Part shown: piece after piece, positions 34,908-44,976 of the stretch
Layout: each line of letters starts with the position of its first letter
How positions within the stretch are numbered: the first letter of the stretch is position 1
Assembly (NCBI RefSeq): GCF_002351485.1
Contig: NZ_NWMW01000002.1
Location: 496,001-560,000 of the forward strand
Reading direction: 5' to 3'
Origin: Sphingomonas spermidinifaciens
Lineage (GTDB): Bacteria > Pseudomonadota > Alphaproteobacteria > Sphingomonadales > Sphingomonadaceae
Length of the DNA stretch: 64,000 bases
The notes under the pieces: generated by a model
Seen by the model: the letters and a program-made list of their open reading frames with translations, nothing else
What the model was told of the DNA's origin: nothing
Database searches by the model: none
Position numbers and translations under genes: made by a program

Positions 34908-35243
34908 CTACGCCTTCTCCAGCGTGCATTGCAGCGGGTGCTGGTTCTCGCGCGCGAAGTCCATGACCTGGCTGACCTTGGTCTCGGCGACTTCGTAGCT
35001 GAACACGCCGCAGACGCCGACCCCCTTCTGGTGGACGTGGAGCATCACCCGCGTCGCTTCCTCCATGTTCATGCGGAAGAAGCGCTGGAGGACGAGGACG
35101 ACGAACTCCATCGGCGTATAGTCGTCGTTGAGCATCAGCACGCGATAGGGCGTCGGCTTCTTGGTCTTCTCGCGAGTGCGCGTGGCGATGCCGACCGACG
35201 TGCCGTTGCCGCCGGTCCCGCCCTGATCGTCATCGTCGCTCAT
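34908..35243 (-). CDS. clpS: ATP-dependent Clp protease adaptor ClpS
   Basis: ClpS delivers N-degron substrates to ClpAP. The conserved domain is complete: [54 protein letters not shown] and a terminal region ending LQCTLEKA. An acidic Gly-rich N-terminal tail (MSDDDDQGG) precedes it. The start at 35243 gives 111 residues; ATG at 35264 is also possible since neither has a clear ribosome site. A hairpin with arms TGCCCCC/GGGGGCA (35284-35301) lies just upstream. clpA is not adjacent. Confidence 0.93.
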   Translation of the reverse strand: MSDDDDQGGTGGNGTSVGIATRTREKTKKPTPYRVLMLNDDYTPMEFVVLVLQRFFRMNMEEATRVMLHVHQKGVGVCGVFSYEVAETKVSQVMDFARENQHPLQCTLEKA

Positions 35244-35326
35244 ATGGGGGCTGAAACGCTGCATCGGTGCTGAAAATAGGGGATGCCCCCCCATGGGGGC
35301 AAGGGCCGTATGGCGGTACCGCCAAC

Positions 35327-35360
35327 GAAAAGGGGCGGCCGCATCGCGACCGCCCCCTTC
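35327..35360 (-). terminator. Terminator after the phasin gene
   Basis: On the minus strand GGGGCGG and CCGCCCC form a 7-bp stem (35332-35338 with 35350-35356), and the downstream side continues into TTTT. It lies 33-66 nt past the phasin stop, separating it from clpS. Confidence 0.75.
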
Positions 35361-35392
35361 ATTCGATCCATCCCGCCGGGGCGGGCGGATGA

Positions 35393-36199
35393 TTACGCGA
35401 CGACCTTCACCTTCTCGGCGGCGACGGCCATGCGGTTCGACAGCGGCTGCATCGCGTCGCTCGACAGCTTAAGCATGTGCTCAGTCGCCTTCGAGGCTTC
35501 GGCGACATAGGCGTCGAACGCCGAGCGCATGTAATCGCTCTGCAGCTTGAACAGCTCGGTCGGCGACTTGACCGACGCCATGCTCTTCATCGCGGCGGTA
35601 GCGTGCTCGAACGACTTGCGGCCGTATTCGGCGGCTTCCTGGCTGAGCGACTCGACGCCCTTGGCGGCGATACGACCGCTCTCTACCATCGCCTCGATGT
35701 TGCCCTTGGCGAAGTCGTTCATCTCTTCGGCGAGCTTGGTGCTCTTCTCCATCGCCGCCTTGGCGCGGTCGTTCATGTCGCCGAACATGGCCTGCGCCTT
35801 GTGGGTGGTGGCGTCGGCGGCGGTCTTGAGGTCGGTCATCGGAGCGGTTTCCTTCTGCACGGTCTGGGCGGTGGGTGCCGCCGCAGCCGCAACGGCCTGG
35901 GCGGTGTCGGTCGCGGTATCGGCAACAGCCTCGACGATCGTCTCGGCGGCCTTGGCGACCGGGGCGGCGACATTCTGGACGGTCGCCTTGGCGGTGTCGG
36001 CGACCTTCTCGGCGACCTCGACCACGGGTTTGGGTGCGGGCTTTGCGGGCTTGGCCGGCTTGACGACGGCGGGCGCAGCCTGGACCGCGGCGACCGCAGT
36101 GTCGGCGACGGGCACCGGTGCTGCCGGTTTCGGCGGCGACACCTTCGCACGCGGCGCGGTGCCGCGGGGCGTGCCGGGTTTGGAAGACTTGATCGCCAT
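35393..36199 (-). CDS. Phasin family protein (PHA granule-associated)
   Basis: This 268-residue protein has an Ala/Pro/Lys/Val-rich low-complexity N-terminal half with repeated short helices, and a C-terminal phasin domain (about residues 150-260) with amphipathic helices such as [19 protein letters not shown] and [15 protein letters not shown]. Phasins coat polyhydroxyalkanoate granules. It lies downstream of and on the same strand as PHA synthase, 111 nt apart, with TGC/GCA repeats in the gap suggestive of PhaR control. ATG at 36199 is preferred to the adjoining GTG. Confidence 0.88.
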   Translation of the reverse strand: MAIKSSKPGTPRGTAPRAKVSPPKPAAPVPVADTAVAAVQAAPAVVKPAKPAKPAPKPVVEVAEKVADTAKATVQNVAAPVAKAAETIVEAVADTATDTAQAVAAAAAPTAQTVQKETAPMTDLKTAADATTHKAQAMFGDMNDRAKAAMEKSTKLAEEMNDFAKGNIEAMVESGRIAAKGVESLSQEAAEYGRKSFEHATAAMKSMASVKSPTELFKLQSDYMRSAFDAYVAEASKATEHMLKLSSDAMQPLSNRMAVAAEKVKVVA

Positions 36200-36218
36200 C
36201 ACTCGCCTCGCGCAATGT

Positions 36219-36278
36219 TGCGGCGCAGCGATTACCTGATTTCGACCGTTGCCGCAAGCAATTTGTTGCGCTGCAGCA
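36219..36278. promoter_or_regulatory. Candidate PhaR operator cluster upstream of phasin
   Basis: Three dyads lie within 60 bp: TGC-GGC-GCA (36219-36227), TGC-C-GCA (36250-36256) and TGC-GCT-GCA (36267-36275). TGC-rich palindromes are bound by the PHA-responsive repressor PhaR in some alphaproteobacteria. They sit 20-80 bp upstream of the phasin ATG. No phaR gene is in the window. Confidence 0.4.
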
Positions 36279-36310
36279 AAAAGGTCAAGATACTGACATT
36301 GTGAGCGTTC

Positions 36311-38044
36311 TCAACGGGTTCTCACGTAAGTTCCGGGCGCATCTTCGAGCGCGGCGAGCGAGCCTTTGCCCGGTATTCTCGCGCCCGTCGCGGGCACTTT
36401 CTCGGCGTCAAGCGCGGCGATCCACGCCCTCCAGTCGGGCCACCAGCTTCCTTTCACTTCGCGTGCTCCGGCGACGAAGGCAGCGAGGCTGTCGGCGCCG
36501 TCCTCGTTGATCCAATACTGGTACTTGCCTGCCGCAGGCGGGTTGACGACGCCGGCGATATGGCCCGATCCGGCGAGTACGAAGCGCAACGGGCCGCCGA
36601 AGTGGTGGGTGATCTTCCAAACGCTTTCGGCCGGGGCGATGTGATCCTCGCGGCCAGCCTGGACATAGGCCGGCGTCGTCACGGTGGTCAGATCGATCGG
36701 CGTCCCGGCTACCGCGATCGCGCCCGGCTTCGCCAACTTGTTGTCGCGATAGAGGTCCGACAGATAGCTCTTGTGCCACTTCGACGGCAGGTTGGTGACG
36801 TCGCTGTTCCAGTGGAGCAGGTCGAAGGGCGTGTATTCGGCGCCCATCAGGTAATTGTTGGCGACATAGTTCCAGATGAGATCGCGCCCGCGCAGCAGGT
36901 TGAACGTCGCCGCCATGTAGCGCCCGTCGAGAAAGCCGTCGGGCGACAGCGCCTCGATCAGCTTCATCTGCTCGTCATCGACGAACAGGTTGAGGTCGCC
37001 GGCCTGGGTGAAATCGACCTGCGCAGTGAAGAAGGTGGCGGAGGCCACCTTGTCCGCTTCCCCGCGAGCGGTCAGCAGCGCGAGCGTCGCGGCGAGCGTC
37101 GTACCCGCTACGCAATAGCCGATCGTGTGTACCGCCGGCACGCCCAGCAAATCGCGCACGGTGTCGATCGCGTCGATCTGCCCGCGCTCGATGAAGTCGT
37201 CCCAGACCACGTCCTTCATCGACGCGTCCGCCGACTTCCAGGAGACGACGAAAACGCTGAGCCCCTGTTGGACCGCCCAGCGAATGAAGCTCTTCTCGGG
37301 CGTCAGGTCGAGGATGTAGAAGCGGTTGATCCAGGGCGGGAAGATCAGGAGCGGGATCTTCGACACGTTTTCCGTCGTCGGCGCATAATGGATAAGCTCG
37401 TACATCGCCGTGCGCTTGACGACCTTGCCCGGCGTCACAGCGATGTTGCGGCCGAGCTCGAACGCGCCCTCGCTGGTCTGTGTCAGCTGGCCCTTGGCCA
37501 TGTCGGCAAGCATGTTCTGAAGGCCCTTGAGCAGGCTCTCGCCGCGCGTCTCGATCGCCTTTTCCAGGACCTGCGGGTTGGTCGCGGGGAAGTTGGTCGG
37601 GCTCATCGCGTCGATAAAGCCGCGCGTGGCGAAGCGGATCTGCTCCTTTTGGCGCGGATCGACGCCCTCGATCGCATCGACGCCCTTCACGAGGTGCTCG
37701 GCGATCAGGAAATAGCTCTGCCGGATGAAGTCGAAGACGGGGTCCTCGCGCCATTGCGGCGCCTTGAACCTTTTGTCGCGCGCCTGCTCGGGCGTCTCCT
37801 CGGCAGGTTCGGCATGGGCGGGGTCGAGGAAGCGCTGCCACAGCTTCATCGTGTCGGCCCAGAAATCGGCGCTCGCGCGGATCGCTGGGGTGGGATCGAA
37901 GGGGGAGCCGTTCAGCGGCTGGGGCGCGGCCTGCATCAGGTCGAGGCCGTGCTCCATCATCATCTGCTGCATCCGGCCCATCACCCAGGTCCAGTGCTGC
38001 AGGTCCTTCAGGTCGGGCGTGATGCCTTCGGGTTGGTCGGCCAT
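36311..38044 (-). CDS. phaC: Class I poly(3-hydroxyalkanoate) synthase
   Basis: PhaC polymerises hydroxyacyl-CoA into storage polyester at granule surfaces. The 577-residue protein has an N-terminal PhaC domain and an alpha/beta hydrolase core with the lipase-like box G-Y-C-V-A-G containing the catalytic Cys, then DFTQAGDLN, LHWNSDVTNLP and GSGHIAGVVNPP with the Asp/His region. Its length is typical of class I synthases that need no PhaE or PhaR subunit. The start at 38044 follows AGAGGAGAGG. phaA and phaB are not nearby. Confidence 0.96.
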   Translation of the reverse strand: MADQPEGITPDLKDLQHWTWVMGRMQQMMMEHGLDLMQAAPQPLNGSPFDPTPAIRASADFWADTMKLWQRFLDPAHAEPAEETPEQARDKRFKAPQWREDPVFDFIRQSYFLIAEHLVKGVDAIEGVDPRQKEQIRFATRGFIDAMSPTNFPATNPQVLEKAIETRGESLLKGLQNMLADMAKGQLTQTSEGAFELGRNIAVTPGKVVKRTAMYELIHYAPTTENVSKIPLLIFPPWINRFYILDLTPEKSFIRWAVQQGLSVFVVSWKSADASMKDVVWDDFIERGQIDAIDTVRDLLGVPAVHTIGYCVAGTTLAATLALLTARGEADKVASATFFTAQVDFTQAGDLNLFVDDEQMKLIEALSPDGFLDGRYMAATFNLLRGRDLIWNYVANNYLMGAEYTPFDLLHWNSDVTNLPSKWHKSYLSDLYRDNKLAKPGAIAVAGTPIDLTTVTTPAYVQAGREDHIAPAESVWKITHHFGGPLRFVLAGSGHIAGVVNPPAAGKYQYWINEDGADSLAAFVAGAREVKGSWWPDWRAWIAALDAEKVPATGARIPGKGSLAALEDAPGTYVRTR

Positions 38045-38135
38045 GTCCTCTCCTCTGGCAGTCGCCTGTCCGCGCCCGTATAGCGGGGATGCCGCGAGGG
38101 TGAAATCGCCGTCGCGGCAATCAGGAGCCACACGC

Positions 38136-39347
<1,212 letters not shown>

Positions 39348-39596
39348 TTGCCTTACGAGCCTCCTTCACAATCTGGTGCGAAGATCGGCTGCGGCTGCGC
39401 GACGATCTTCGCGTTCGTCGCGTTCGCCAGCCTGTTGGCGCAATCCTGTGCGGCGGGCCAATGCGAGAGTTCAGGCGGGAGTGATTGTCCTTGGGAGCCG
39501 GGCCCGACCGTGTGGCTCATCCTGCCGATCGGCTTTGCGATCGTGTGGGCCTTCAACGCGGTTTGGGAGAAACTGCAAGACGACGCCGATAAGTGA
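39348..39596 (+). CDS. Small membrane protein of unknown function
   Basis: This 82-residue protein has two hydrophobic segments (about residues 17-33 and 54-70) separated by a Cys-rich loop (SCAAGQCESSGGSDC). The TTG start directly follows the aminotransferase stop, so it would be translated by reinitiation. I do not recognise the family. The paired Cys residues would suit an extracytoplasmic loop with disulfides. The composition is convincing as a protein, but the start is weak. Confidence 0.5.
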   Translation: MPYEPPSQSGAKIGCGCATIFAFVAFASLLAQSCAAGQCESSGGSDCPWEPGPTVWLILPIGFAIVWAFNAVWEKLQDDADK

Positions 39597-39637
39597 GGCG
39601 CGGAAGTCACCGCGTGCGCGGCAGCACGGCCCACCCC

Positions 39638-39743
39638 CGTTCGTCCCGAGCGAAGTCGAGGGACTTGTTCGAGCGGAGCGAGAACGCCTCAAGGTGCCTC
39701 GACTTTGCTCGGCAGGCTCCCTCGACTACGCTCGGGACGAACG
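39638..39743. repeat. Inverted-repeat REP-like element
   Basis: Two 26-nt arms at 39638-39663 and 39718-39743 are inverted copies with one mismatch (CGTTCGTCCCGAGCGAAGTC and its partner). The middle holds further short inverted pieces such as GTTCGAGCGGAGCGAGAAC. It looks like a small non-coding repeat of a type common in sphingomonad genomes, sitting between the small membrane protein and dapB. Confidence 0.7.
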
Positions 39744-39827
39744 GAGTTGATTGCGCGCATCACGCTCTAACCCCTGTTGCGTCCGGGCCGGTCGTGGCAA
39801 AGGCACCTCGCAACCAAGGGAACGCGC

Positions 39828-40556
39828 ATGAACCGGATCGGCATTTACGGCAGCCTGGGGCGGATGGGGCAGGCGATCGTCGCGGCGATGCCGGCGCTGG
39901 AGGCTGTGCATGCCGGCGGCGTCGATGCGGGCGAAGACCCCGGCCCGCTGGCGCGCGAGTGCGACGTGCTGGTCGACTTCTCCGCCCCCGCGGCGCTCGA
40001 CGCGCACCTCAATGCGGCGCTCGCAGCGGGCACGCCGATCGTCATCGGCACCACCGGGCTGTCGCCGCACCATCACGACGCGATCGACGCCGCCGCCGAG
40101 CGGATCGCGGTGCTCCAGACGGGTAACACCTCGGTCGGCGTCGGCCTCGTCATGGCGCTGGTGCGCGATGCGGCGCGCAAGCTGGGGCAGGAATGGGACA
40201 TCGAGATCGTCGAGATGCACCACCGGGACAAGGTCGATGCCCCCTCGGGCACCGCGCTGATGCTCGGCGAGGCCGCGGCGGCGGGGCGCGAGACGACGAT
40301 CGCGGAAACGGGCGTGCAGGGCCGCGCGGGGCTAGTCGGCGCACGCGCGCGCGGGACGATCGGTTTCTCCAGCCTTCGCGGCGGCACCGTCGTCGGCGAT
40401 CACAACGTCGTCTTCGCGGGCAATGGCGAGCGGATCGAGATCGGCCATTATGCGCAGGACCGCGCGATCTTCGCCGCCGGCGCGGTCAAGGCGGCGCTGT
40501 GGCTCGCGGGCCGGGCGCCCGGCCGCTATCGAATGGACCAGGTGCTGGGGCTCTGA
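39828..40556 (+). CDS. dapB: 4-hydroxy-tetrahydrodipicolinate reductase
   Basis: DapB performs the NAD(P)H-dependent reduction in the diaminopimelate/lysine pathway. The 242-residue protein has the nucleotide-binding GIYGSLGRMGQAI, the family loop FSAPAALDAH and the catalytic signature EMHHRDKVDAPSGTA, with GDHNVVFAG near the C-terminus. The ATG at 39828 gives the canonical N-terminus. It is closely followed by nth, 3 nt after its stop. Confidence 0.96.
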   Translation: MNRIGIYGSLGRMGQAIVAAMPALEAVHAGGVDAGEDPGPLARECDVLVDFSAPAALDAHLNAALAAGTPIVIGTTGLSPHHHDAIDAAAERIAVLQTGNTSVGVGLVMALVRDAARKLGQEWDIEIVEMHHRDKVDAPSGTALMLGEAAAAGRETTIAETGVQGRAGLVGARARGTIGFSSLRGGTVVGDHNVVFAGNGERIEIGHYAQDRAIFAAGAVKAALWLAGRAPGRYRMDQVLGL

Positions 40557-40559
40557 GCC

Positions 40560-41231
40560 TTGAAGAAGGCAGACGTCTTCGAGTTTTTCCGCCGGCTTGC
40601 CGAGGCCAATCCAAGCCCCGAGACCGAGCTCGAATCGGTCAACATCTACACCCTGCTCGTCGCTGTCGTGCTGTCGGCACAAGCGACCGACGCCGGCGTC
40701 AACCGCGCCACCCGCGCCTTGTTCGCCGAGGTCGACACGCCCGAGAAGATGGTCGCGCTCGGCGAAGAGGGCCTCAAACAGCACATCAAGACGATCGGGC
40801 TTTTCAACACCAAGGCCAAGAACGTCATCGCGCTGTCGCAGGCGCTGATCGAGCAGCATGGCGGCGAGGTACCCGCCGACCGCGCGGCGCTGGAGGCGCT
40901 GCCGGGAGTGGGGCGCAAGACCGCCAACGTCGTCATGAACGTGGCGTTCGGGGCGGAGACCTTCGCCGTCGACACGCACCTGTTCCGCGTCGGCAACCGC
41001 ACCGGCCTCGCTCCCGGCAAGACGCCGCTCGCGGTCGAGCTGAGGCTCGAAAAGGTGGTGCCGCAGCCCTTTCGCCTGCATGCCCACCACTGGCTGATCC
41101 TCCACGGCCGCTATGTGTGCAAGGCGCGGGCGCCCGAGTGCTGGCGCTGCCCGGTCGTCGACCTGTGCCGCTACAAGCCGAAGACCCTCGCGCCGAAGGC
41201 GAAGCGCGCCGACTCAACAATCCCGACCTGA
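40560..41231 (+). CDS. nth: Endonuclease III
   Basis: Nth removes oxidised pyrimidines and nicks abasic sites in base-excision repair. The 223-residue protein carries the helix-hairpin-helix LPGVGRKTANVV with the catalytic Lys, the catalytic Asp in VDTHLFRVGNR and a C-terminal 4Fe-4S motif C-x6-C-x2-C-x5-C (CKARAPECWRC...C). The start is TTG at 40560, 3 nt after dapB, giving the typical family N-terminus. It is probably cotranscribed with dapB. Confidence 0.95.
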   Translation: MKKADVFEFFRRLAEANPSPETELESVNIYTLLVAVVLSAQATDAGVNRATRALFAEVDTPEKMVALGEEGLKQHIKTIGLFNTKAKNVIALSQALIEQHGGEVPADRAALEALPGVGRKTANVVMNVAFGAETFAVDTHLFRVGNRTGLAPGKTPLAVELRLEKVVPQPFRLHAHHWLILHGRYVCKARAPECWRCPVVDLCRYKPKTLAPKAKRADSTIPT

Positions 41232-41269
41232 GCCCCTATGTCGTCGACCGTTCGTTTTAGAGGTCGCCC

Positions 41270-41692
41270 ATGCTCATGCCCCTGATCGCGAGCACGTTGC
41301 TCGCCGCCGCTCCCGCCCAATCGGCACCCGACTGGTCGGGCGTCTGGCGCAACGGCTCCAACAGCGTCCATATCCGCGCCAGCCGCTGCGGCGAGGCGAT
41401 GTGCGGCACCGTCATCTGGGCGAGCGAAAAGGCCAAGGCCGACGCAGCCGCCGGCGGGACCGACCGGCTGGTCGGCACGCGCATCTTCGACGGGTTCACG
41501 CCCGAGGAGGGCGAGTGGGTGGGCGAGGTCTATGTCCCCGATCTCGCCAAAAGCTTCTCGGGCTCAATCTGGATGGAGGGGCGCAACACGCTGGTCGGGC
41601 GCGGCTGCCTTTTCGGCAATTTCGGCTGCCGCGAGCAGCGCTGGACGCGCGTCGCCGACACCGCCCGGCCCAAGCCCAAGCGTCGCCGCTGA
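41270..41692 (+). CDS. Exported DUF2147 protein
   Basis: This 140-residue secreted protein has a signal peptide (LIASTLLAAAPAQSA) and a DUF2147 domain with DWSGVWRNGSNSVHIR, CGTVIWASEKAKAD and VGTRIFDGF. A basic tail (KPKRRR) ends it. DUF2147 proteins are small beta-barrel-like periplasmic proteins without an established reaction. GAGG lies 6 nt before the ATG. The stop overlaps the rsmE start by one base (TGATG). Confidence 0.85.
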   Translation: MLMPLIASTLLAAAPAQSAPDWSGVWRNGSNSVHIRASRCGEAMCGTVIWASEKAKADAAAGGTDRLVGTRIFDGFTPEEGEWVGEVYVPDLAKSFSGSIWMEGRNTLVGRGCLFGNFGCREQRWTRVADTARPKPKRRR

Positions 41693-42435
41693 TGGCGGCG
41701 ACGCCCGCCTGGCCGCCCGATTCGACCCCCCGCCTGTTCGTCGAGACGCCGCTGTCGCATGGCGCGTTGGTGCCGATCGGGGGCGGGCAGGCGCATTATC
41801 TGGCGGGCGTCATGCGGCTGAAGGTCGGCGATCCCGTTCTGCTGTTCGACGACGCGACCGGCGAGTGGCTCGCCACCGCGAGCGAGGTGCGCAAGCGCGA
41901 CCTGACCCTGACGGTCGGCGACCGGCTGCGCGCGCGGGAGGCGGTGCCCGACCTGTGGCTGTGCGCCGCGCCGATCAAGAAGGGGCGGATCGACTGGGTC
42001 GCCGAAAAGGCGTGCGAGCTGGGCGTCGACCGGCTGGTGCCGGTACTGACGCAGCGCACGATCGTCGATCGCCTCAACCTCGACCGCCTTCGCGCGCACA
42101 TGATCGAGGCGGCCGAGCAGTGCGGGCGGACGGCCCTGCCGTCACTGGCTGAGCCGGTGAAGCTCGCGGCGCTGCTTGCCGATTGGCCCGCCGACCGCGC
42201 GCTGTTCTTTGCCGACGAGAGCGGCGGCGTGCCCGCTGCGGCCGCGATGCGAGCGCGGCCCGGGCCTGCGGCGATCGTGATAGGACCGGAGGGCGGCTTC
42301 ACCCCCGCCGAGCGCGAGGCGATTCGCACCTGCCCCGCGGCGGTCGGCATCACGCTCGGCCCGCGCATCCTGCGCGCCGAGACCGCGGCGGCGGCGGCGA
42401 CCGCGCTGTGGATGGCCGCCGCGGGCGATTGGTAG
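41692..42435 (+). CDS. rsmE: 16S rRNA (uracil(1498)-N(3))-methyltransferase
   Basis: RsmE methylates U1498 in the decoding region of 16S rRNA. The 247-residue SPOUT-fold enzyme has an N-terminal PUA-like domain (HYLAGVMRLKVGDPVLLFD), the conserved CAAPIKKGRIDWVAEKACELGV, the knot motif IGPEGGFTPAE and LGPRILRAETA. The start overlaps the stop of the DUF2147 gene. A strong hairpin follows the gene. Confidence 0.95.
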   Translation: MAATPAWPPDSTPRLFVETPLSHGALVPIGGGQAHYLAGVMRLKVGDPVLLFDDATGEWLATASEVRKRDLTLTVGDRLRAREAVPDLWLCAAPIKKGRIDWVAEKACELGVDRLVPVLTQRTIVDRLNLDRLRAHMIEAAEQCGRTALPSLAEPVKLAALLADWPADRALFFADESGGVPAAAAMRARPGPAAIVIGPEGGFTPAEREAIRTCPAAVGITLGPRILRAETAAAAATALWMAAAGDW

Positions 42436-42481
42436 GGTTCGACCGGGGAGCCGACGGGGAGGGGACCGCGGCCCCCCGATC

Positions 42482-42524
42482 CGGTTGAGGGCGCCGGCGC
42501 ACGAGGCGCCGCCCCCCTCAACCG
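42482..42524. terminator. Long hairpin between rsmE and carbonic anhydrase
   Basis: CGGTTGAGGG and CCCTCAACCG are perfect 10-nt arms enclosing a second GC-rich inverted repeat (GGCGCC pieces). It lies between convergent genes and should stop transcription from either side, although no clear U run follows. Confidence 0.6.
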
Positions 42525-42531
42525 ATCGCGT

Positions 42532-43167
42532 TCAGACGAGCACCGGCTCGGGCCGCTCGACCGCGTCGAGCCGAGTGCCGGCATCGATCGTCATCAACGG
42601 CTTCAGGATGCCGTCGCGCAGGTCATAGACCCAACCGTGCAGCGTCAGCTCCTGACCCCGCTCGAACGCCGCTTGTACCAGCGGCACGCGGGCGAGCCGG
42701 ACAAGCTGGTCGCGCACGTTGAGTTCGACCATGCGATTCAGCCGCTGCCCCTCGGGCAGGGCATCGACCTCTTCGGCGTGCTCGGTGTAGACGTCGTGGA
42801 CGCCGGCCACCCATTCTCCGACCGCGCCGGTGCCCTCGCGCTTCCACCCCTGCGCCACGCCGCCGCAGCCGTAATGGCCGCACAGGATGATGTGGCGGAC
42901 CCGGGTGCGCTCGACCGCGGTTTCGAGCACCGCCATCAGGTTGCGGTCCTCCTCATAGACAAGGTTCGCGACGTTCCGGTGGATCGACATCACGCCGGGG
43001 GGCGAGTTGGTGATCTGGTCGGGGGCGACGCGGCTGTCGGAGCAGCCGATCCAGAGGAAGTTGGGCTGCTGCGCCTCGGCCTGGCGAGTGAAATAGTCGG
43101 GGCGCTCTTCGCGAAGCTGCTCGGCCCACGCCTTGTTGGCGAGGAGCAGGAGTTTGTAGTCGTTCAT
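42532..43167 (-). CDS. Beta-class carbonic anhydrase
   Basis: This 211-residue cytoplasmic zinc enzyme interconverts CO2 and bicarbonate. The ligands are Cys42 and Asp44 in CSDSR, and His98 and Cys101 in HYGCGG. It follows the SulP transporter gene with a 4-nt ATGA overlap, so transport and hydration are probably coupled to supply bicarbonate to carboxylases or to set pH. The sequence is complete and typical of proteobacterial Can-type enzymes. Confidence 0.95.
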   Translation of the reverse strand: MNDYKLLLLANKAWAEQLREERPDYFTRQAEAQQPNFLWIGCSDSRVAPDQITNSPPGVMSIHRNVANLVYEEDRNLMAVLETAVERTRVRHIILCGHYGCGGVAQGWKREGTGAVGEWVAGVHDVYTEHAEEVDALPEGQRLNRMVELNVRDQLVRLARVPLVQAAFERGQELTLHGWVYDLRDGILKPLMTIDAGTRLDAVERPEPVLV

Positions 43168-44795
43168 ATGTGTACGAGCTCCCGGCGCGGGGCATTAACG
43201 AGCGGCGCGCTCTTCTCGGCGATATCGCCGCGGACCGACACCTTGATGTCGCGGAACGGCGCGCCGCGGACGAAGGCGTTGATGATGTCGATATTGTCGA
43301 GGTCCACATACGAGGTCGCCGACAGGTCGATGAGCAGGTCGGCGCCTGCAGGCACCCGGCCCAGCGCCTTTTGCAGCTCGTACTTGTGGATGAAGTAGAG
43401 GTTGCGGCGCGCGCGGATCATGCAGCTCTTGCCATCGGTGTCGCACACGAAGCTGACCGCGGGGCGGAAATTGCGCGCGACGACGAAGACGAAGCCGACC
43501 GCCAGCCCGATGATGATGCCGATCAGCAGGTCGGTGAACATGATCGCCGCGATCGTGACCACGAATGGCACGAACTGCGTATAGCCCTGCTTCCAGCGCT
43601 TCAGGAACAGCGCCGGCTTGGTGAGCTTGTAGCCCGTCTGGATGAGCACGGCGGCAAGCGCGGCGAGCGGGATGAGGTTTAGGATCGCCGGGATCAGCAC
43701 GACGCTGAGCAACAGCCAGCTGCCGTGCATGATCGTCGAGAGCTTGCTTGACGCGCCCGAATCGACGTTCGCCGAGGAGCGGACGATGACCGAGGTGACG
43801 GGCAGGCCGCCGATCAGGCCGGAGACGAGATTGCCGCCGCCTTGCGCGAACAGCTCGTGATTCTTGTCGGTCGTGCGGCGCTGGGGATCGAGTTCGTCGA
43901 CCGCGGTGACGCTGAGCAGCGATTCGAGGCTGGCGACGATCGCCAGGGTGATCGCGACGGTCCAGACGGTCGCGTTGCCGATCTGACCGAAATCGGGGAG
44001 CGAGAACAGGCCGACGAAGCCCGAAAAGCCGTCGGCGATCGGCACCTCGACCAGATGCTCGCGCTCGAGCTGGAGTCCGGGGGCGACGACGCCAAACAGT
44101 GCGTTGAGGCCCACCGCGCCGGCGACGACGACGAGCGGTCCGGGAAGGAGCTTGAGCGGCCCGTCCTTCGGCTTGTTCGCGTCCCACCAGAACAGGAACG
44201 CGATCGAGATCACCGAAATGACGACGGCGCCCATCGTCAGCTTGTCGGTGAGCGAGAACCAGAGCGTCGAGAGCGTGTTCATCCCGTCGGTCTGGGCAAA
44301 GGCGAACTCGCCCGAGGGATCGCCGTCATAGCCGACCGCATGCGGTACCTGCTTGAGGATCAGGATCAGGCCGATCGCCGCGAGCATCCCGGTGATGACC
44401 GAGCTCGGGACGAATTCGGCGAGCACGCCCGAGCGGCTGAGCGAGAACAGCATCTGCATCGCGCCTGCGAGCACCACGGCTAGGGTGAAGGCCTGGAAGC
44501 TCGGCAGCGACTGGATCGCGTCGAAGACAATGACGGTCAGGCCTGCGGCAGGCCCGCTGACCGAAAGCGGCGACTTGGACAGCAGGCCGATGACGATGCC
44601 GCCGACAATGCCGGCGATCAGTCCGGAAAACAGAGGCGCGCCCGACGCGAGCGCGACGCCGAGGCAGAGCGGCAGCGCCACCAGCGCGACGACGATCGAG
44701 GCGGGCAGGTCCTGCTTCCACGTGGCGAAGCTCGGCAGAAGGCCGATCTTCGCGGCAGCGGGCGGCGGAGCGGCGACTGCGGCGGGAGCGTTCAC
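43164..44795 (-). CDS. SulP-family anion (probably bicarbonate) transporter with STAS domain
   Basis: This roughly 543-residue inner-membrane protein has the SulP signatures LPLCLGVALASGAPLFSGLIAG, SKSPLSVSGPAAGL, VASLESLLSV and GGLPVTSVIVRSS, then a C-terminal STAS-like domain (LLIDLSATSYVDLDNIDII). SulP proteins carry sulfate, bicarbonate or dicarboxylates. The coupled carbonic anhydrase gene argues for bicarbonate. GTG at 44795 is the chosen start because GGAGG is 6 nt upstream and the longer frame is antisense-like. Confidence 0.88.
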   Translation of the reverse strand: MNAPAAVAAPPPAAAKIGLLPSFATWKQDLPASIVVALVALPLCLGVALASGAPLFSGLIAGIVGGIVIGLLSKSPLSVSGPAAGLTVIVFDAIQSLPSFQAFTLAVVLAGAMQMLFSLSRSGVLAEFVPSSVITGMLAAIGLILILKQVPHAVGYDGDPSGEFAFAQTDGMNTLSTLWFSLTDKLTMGAVVISVISIAFLFWWDANKPKDGPLKLLPGPLVVVAGAVGLNALFGVVAPGLQLEREHLVEVPIADGFSGFVGLFSLPDFGQIGNATVWTVAITLAIVASLESLLSVTAVDELDPQRRTTDKNHELFAQGGGNLVSGLIGGLPVTSVIVRSSANVDSGASSKLSTIMHGSWLLLSVVLIPAILNLIPLAALAAVLIQTGYKLTKPALFLKRWKQGYTQFVPFVVTIAAIMFTDLLIGIIIGLAVGFVFVVARNFRPAVSFVCDTDGKSCMIRARRNLYFIHKYELQKALGRVPAGADLLIDLSATSYVDLDNIDIINAFVRGAPFRDIKVSVRGDIAEKSAPLVNAPRRELVHI

Positions 44796-44976
44796 GCCGC
44801 GCCTCCGGTTTCGGTTCCGACGCTTGCCCGCATGACACCCTCCACACTTGCAGGCGCAACACGCGCACCGCAGCGGATGGCATAGCCCGACGCACCTTTC
44901 CCGTTGGGGACGCCGTGTAAGGAATGATTGCTGGCGGGCGTGCCCGCATCCGTGTTTCGAAAGGAAGCCGGTTGCT

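Noticed and set aside
36560..38083. Long plus-strand frame over phaC
   Set aside because: It is antisense to a well-conserved enzyme and has no recognisable domain.
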